7,063 nt of DNA. Source: Methanomassiliicoccales archaeon (GTDB lineage: Archaea; Thermoplasmatota; Thermoplasmata; Methanomassiliicoccales; Methanomethylophilaceae). Below the pieces are notes generated by a model, which was not told where the DNA came from, did no database searches, and saw nothing but the letters and a program-made list of their open reading frames with translations. The stretch is taken from NCBI GenBank assembly GCA_900767505.1, contig CAAFZG010000051.1:1-7063 (forward strand), in the 5' to 3' direction. The position numbers and the translations under genes are program-made. Shown piece by piece: positions 5,075 to 7,063 of the stretch; within the stretch, counting starts at the first letter, position 1, and each line of letters begins with the position of its first letter.

Positions 5075-6126
5075 AGTGCATCAATCCATTGTTTAGTCTG
5101 ACCGAGGACCACATGCCTGGTCTTCGAAAGGGCCCCGAGATCCCCTGATCCCGTGAGGAGCATCGCCGCCCTGAGCTCCTCCCTGATGACCGTGAGCTTC
5201 TCGATCACGGCCTTTGCAGATTCATTGGCCTCCTTGAGGATGGCGTTCGCCACTCCGGCGCAGGAAGCGCCCATCGAGACCGAGGCGGCCACATGGACAC
5301 CGTCCAGTATTCCGCCCGAAGCGATTATGGGAAGTCCGCACCCGCGGACCTCGTGCAGTGATACCGGGGAAGGTATGCCCCAGTCGAAGAACGTCTCGCC
5401 CATGTTGGTGCGTATCTCATCCCCGGCGTCCATGGCCCTGTAGAGCTCCACCGCGGAGAAGCTCGTGCCTCCCATTCCCGCGATGTCGATACCCTGTACG
5501 CCTATGCCCTTGAGCCTCTCCGCCACGTCGCGGGAGATGCCTGCTCCGGTCTCCTTGACCATGACCCTGTGGTCCCTCGCAAGGGCGCGGATGGCGTCCC
5601 TGACGCCTGCCGCGTTCACATCCCCCTCGGGCTGGACTACCTCCTGGAGGAAGTTGAGATGTATCGCCATGATGTCCGCATCGATGAGGTCCCTGGCCTG
5701 TCCGACCATCTCGGAGCTGAAGAGGTCCTTACTGGCCTGCGGGACCAGCTGGGGGGCTCCGACGTTTCCTATGACGAGCGGGACATCGTAGTCCTTGATC
5801 ACGGAATAGCTCTCGGGATGCGTCCCCGTGACGCCTGCCCTCTCGCTGCCGACGCCCATCCCTATTCCGAGCTCGGCGCATGCCTCCGCGATGTTGGCGT
5901 TGATCTTGCTCGCGCCCGAGAAGCCGCCTGTGATGGCTGTGACGATCAACGGGAACTCGAGCTTCTTTCCGAAGAGGACGCAGGACATGTCGATATCGTC
6001 CGCGTTTATCTCCGGAAGGGCGTTGTGGACCAGTCTGACATCGTCCCAGTAGCAGTATCCCGGAGCGATCCTCTCTTTCATGCAGATCTCTATGTGATCC
6101 GCTTTCCTGTCTCTGATCTGCGTCAT
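5071..6126 (-). CDS. fni: isopentenyl-diphosphate delta-isomerase, type 2 (FMN-dependent)
   Basis: A 351-residue FMN/NADPH-dependent TIM-barrel isomerase interconverting isopentenyl and dimethylallyl diphosphate; it is unrelated to the metal-dependent type 1 enzyme. Motifs: RKADHI (7-12, substrate binding), TAITGG (63-68, FMN), GVGSERA (91-97; often GSQRA), NVGAPQL (121-127), HLNFLQEVVQPEGD (156-169, with the conserved Q165 and metal-binding E167), KETGAGIS (191-198), AGMGGTSF (216-223) and ASGGI (269-273). The frame is open far upstream into ipk, but the family N-terminus and an excellent Shine-Dalgarno set the start at 6126. It begins 5 nt after the ipk stop codon and overlaps idsA by 4 nt, so all three genes are probably on one mRNA. 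Confidence 0.95.
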   Translation of the reverse strand: MTQIRDRKADHIEICMKERIAPGYCYWDDVRLVHNALPEINADDIDMSCVLFGKKLEFPLIVTAITGGFSGASKINANIAEACAELGIGMGVGSERAGVTGTHPESYSVIKDYDVPLVIGNVGAPQLVPQASKDLFSSEMVGQARDLIDADIMAIHLNFLQEVVQPEGDVNAAGVRDAIRALARDHRVMVKETGAGISRDVAERLKGIGVQGIDIAGMGGTSFSAVELYRAMDAGDEIRTNMGETFFDWGIPSPVSLHEVRGCGLPIIASGGILDGVHVAASVSMGASCAGVANAILKEANESAKAVIEKLTVIREELRAAMLLTGSGDLGALSKTRHVVLGQTKQWIDAL

Positions 6127-6130
6127 ATCA

Positions 6131-6140
6131 ATCACATCCT
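6131..6140 (-). promoter_or_regulatory. Shine-Dalgarno for fni
   Basis: On the minus strand AGGATGTGAT matches AGGAGGTGAT at 9 of 10 positions, 4 nt before the ATG at 6126. It is embedded in the last codons and stop codon of ipk (AGG ATG TGA), so terminating ribosomes pass over it. The 4-nt spacing is the same as for rdgB. Confidence 0.8.
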
Positions 6141-6902
6141 TGCTGTCGTGCAGGGGACTTCCTCCCCCTTCATCAGCGCCAGAAGCCTGCCGGGGACCGT
6201 TCCGTTGACAAGGACGCAGTCCCTCCCCTCGCCGCACATGCGGAGCATCGCCTCCATCTTGTTGCGCACACCGCCGGTGACATCGTCGACATCGGACACG
6301 GACGAGATCTCGTCCATGGTCGCCTCGGTGACCTCGGGTATGAAGCGCGCATCGGGATCCGTCTTCGGATTCGAGGTGTAGAGCCCGTCGATGTCCGATA
6401 CGAAGATGACCCTGTCCGGCTTGAACATGTCGGCCATCAGTTCCATGATCTGGTCTCCGGAGCATATCCCGAATCCCCTCTTGCGGTCCATGACGACGTC
6501 GCCGAACATGACCGGCATGATGCCGATGTGGCTCATGGCGCGTATGGCCTCCGTGTCGTTCACGACGAGCTTCCCGTTCTCCATGACGAAGCAGTTGCCC
6601 GGTGCCACGGAGGCGGCGGGGATGCCGTTCTCGATCAAAAGCTGGGTGAAAAGCATGCCGAGCTCCATCGCATCGTGATGGACCTGGGCCGCCGCAGGGA
6701 CCTGCATGAAGTCCACCATGCCGTTCTGGATGGCGTACCTCTTGGCAAGCACGTGGCCGAAGGAACCTGCCCCGTGGACGATTATTGCTGATCTCCCGGA
6801 TTCGGCAATCTCGCGGCAGAGCCTTGCAGCCTGTTCGCGATTGAACGTCTTGTACTGGGACTTGTCCGTGATGACACTTCCCCCCAGCTTTATCAATATC
6901 AT
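6132..6902 (-). CDS. ipk: isopentenyl phosphate kinase
   Basis: A 256-residue kinase of the amino-acid kinase fold that phosphorylates isopentenyl phosphate to isopentenyl diphosphate with ATP, the last step of the archaeal alternative mevalonate pathways. Motifs: ILIKLGGSVITDK (2-14, nucleotide binding), HGAGSFGH (43-50) ending in the histidine invariant in these kinases, the MPVMFGDVV region (129-137), GICSGDQI (145-152), VSDIDGLY (168-175) and DVTGGVRNK (207-215). These separate it from carbamate or acetylglutamate kinases. ATG 6902 is taken instead of the adjacent GTG 6905 because the family starts M-I-L-K-L-G-G. A TATA box 25 nt upstream makes it the first gene of the ipk-fni-idsA operon, with a leaderless start. 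Mevalonate kinase, a common upstream neighbour, is not directly upstream here. Confidence 0.95.
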   Translation of the reverse strand: MILIKLGGSVITDKSQYKTFNREQAARLCREIAESGRSAIIVHGAGSFGHVLAKRYAIQNGMVDFMQVPAAAQVHHDAMELGMLFTQLLIENGIPAASVAPGNCFVMENGKLVVNDTEAIRAMSHIGIMPVMFGDVVMDRKRGFGICSGDQIMELMADMFKPDRVIFVSDIDGLYTSNPKTDPDARFIPEVTEATMDEISSVSDVDDVTGGVRNKMEAMLRMCGEGRDCVLVNGTVPGRLLALMKGEEVPCTTARM

Positions 6903-6923
6903 CACTGGCCCATTATAATTCGA

Positions 6924-6931
6924 ATATAAAA
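6924..6931 (-). promoter_or_regulatory. TATA box for the ipk-fni-idsA operon
   Basis: On the minus strand this reads TTTTATAT within ATTTTATATTC. Its centre is about 25 nt before the ATG at 6902. The 8-bp palindrome ATTCGAAT (6918-6925) abuts it on the downstream side. Confidence 0.65.
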
Positions 6932-7004
6932 TGGGTCAGCCTTAGGTTGAAAAAGTGTGCACTGAACCAGAAATGAAGGAAGAATTCTCCGCGCAATTTA
7001 TCGG

Positions 7005-7049
7005 TGACCCGTGAAATATATGTTTGCTACAACAACAGAACACGGGTCA
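7005..7049 (+). promoter_or_regulatory. inverted repeat enclosing a plus-strand TATA-like box
   Basis: TGACCCGTG (7005-7013) and CACGGGTCA (7041-7049) are perfect 9-bp reverse complements separated by 27 nt. An archaeal TATA-like AAATATAT (7014-7021) starts directly after the left arm; a start site about 25 nt downstream would fall at the right arm. This suggests a regulated promoter for a rightward gene that begins beyond the window. No start codon follows in the 14 bases left, and the remaining bases of 6932-7063 show no other gene. Confidence 0.4.
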
Positions 7050-7063
7050 GAGGGTCCATATCA

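Noticed and set aside
4340..6381. Long open frames on the plus strand opposite idsA and fni
   Set aside because: They lie entirely antisense to well-supported genes, carry no recognisable motifs, and are expected by-products of GC-rich codon use.
6127..6465. Much longer fni reading frame extending into ipk
   Set aside because: The extra 113 residues are low-complexity arginine/glycine-rich sequence antiparallel in style to a real gene frame, and they overlap ipk fully. The Shine-Dalgarno and family N-terminus place the start at 6126.
6940..7063. tRNA or small RNA gene at the right end
   Set aside because: The 9-bp inverted repeat could suggest a stem, but no cloverleaf, T-loop or anticodon arrangement can be built from the sequence present.

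Overview
The window is a euryarchaeal chromosome fragment. The evidence is the archaeal isoprenoid set (isopentenyl phosphate kinase, FMN-type isopentenyl-diphosphate isomerase, geranylgeranyl diphosphate synthase), RadB (a RecA/Rad51 paralogue typical of Euryarchaeota), the KEOPS kinase Bud32, and archaeal TATA boxes about 25 nt upstream of start codons. A Thermoplasmata-type methanogen (Methanomassiliicoccales or a relative) is my best guess from gene style and composition; that lineage is inference only. The first 20 bases match the 3' end of the Illumina TruSeq read-2 adapter, so the real genomic sequence starts at base 21 and this is an untrimmed contig end.

Layout, left to right. 21-173 (+) is the C-terminal end of phosphoglycerate kinase. 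221-592 (+) is a small three-helix membrane protein with its own TATA box. A strong hairpin at 610-635 separates it from the convergent pair bud32-rdgB (minus strand, 1811 down to 634, joined by an ATGA overlap). From 1902 to 3274 lies the most unusual part: a 1,373-bp unit bounded by a 35-bp inverted repeat (34/35 identical), filled by one AAA-type ATPase/DUF4143 gene with its own promoter and with its stop codon inside one repeat arm. It sits in what would otherwise be the divergent intergenic region between bud32 and radB. radB (+, 3422-4084) follows, with a perfect 7-bp dyad between its TATA box and its start codon. radB converges with the isoprenoid operon ipk-fni-idsA (minus, 6902 down to 4088), only 3 nt between the two stop codons. 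The right end (6903-7063) holds the ipk promoter and a 9-bp inverted repeat enclosing a plus-strand TATA-like box.

How the genes work together. ipk makes isopentenyl diphosphate from isopentenyl phosphate, fni interconverts it with dimethylallyl diphosphate, and idsA condenses these C5 units to C20 geranylgeranyl diphosphate for archaeal ether lipids: a compact lipid-precursor operon. bud32 (tRNA t6A modification through KEOPS) and rdgB (clearing of inosine/xanthosine triphosphates) form a two-gene housekeeping operon. Genes at the head of a transcription unit look leaderless (TATA centre 24-28 nt before the start codon), whereas downstream rdgB and fni have good Shine-Dalgarno sequences.

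The candidate new system is the inverted-repeat-bounded ATPase/DUF4143 unit. It has the architecture of an insertion sequence but carries no recognisable transposase. It is also visibly AT-richer than its neighbours. I see no tRNA, rRNA or CRISPR array in the window.
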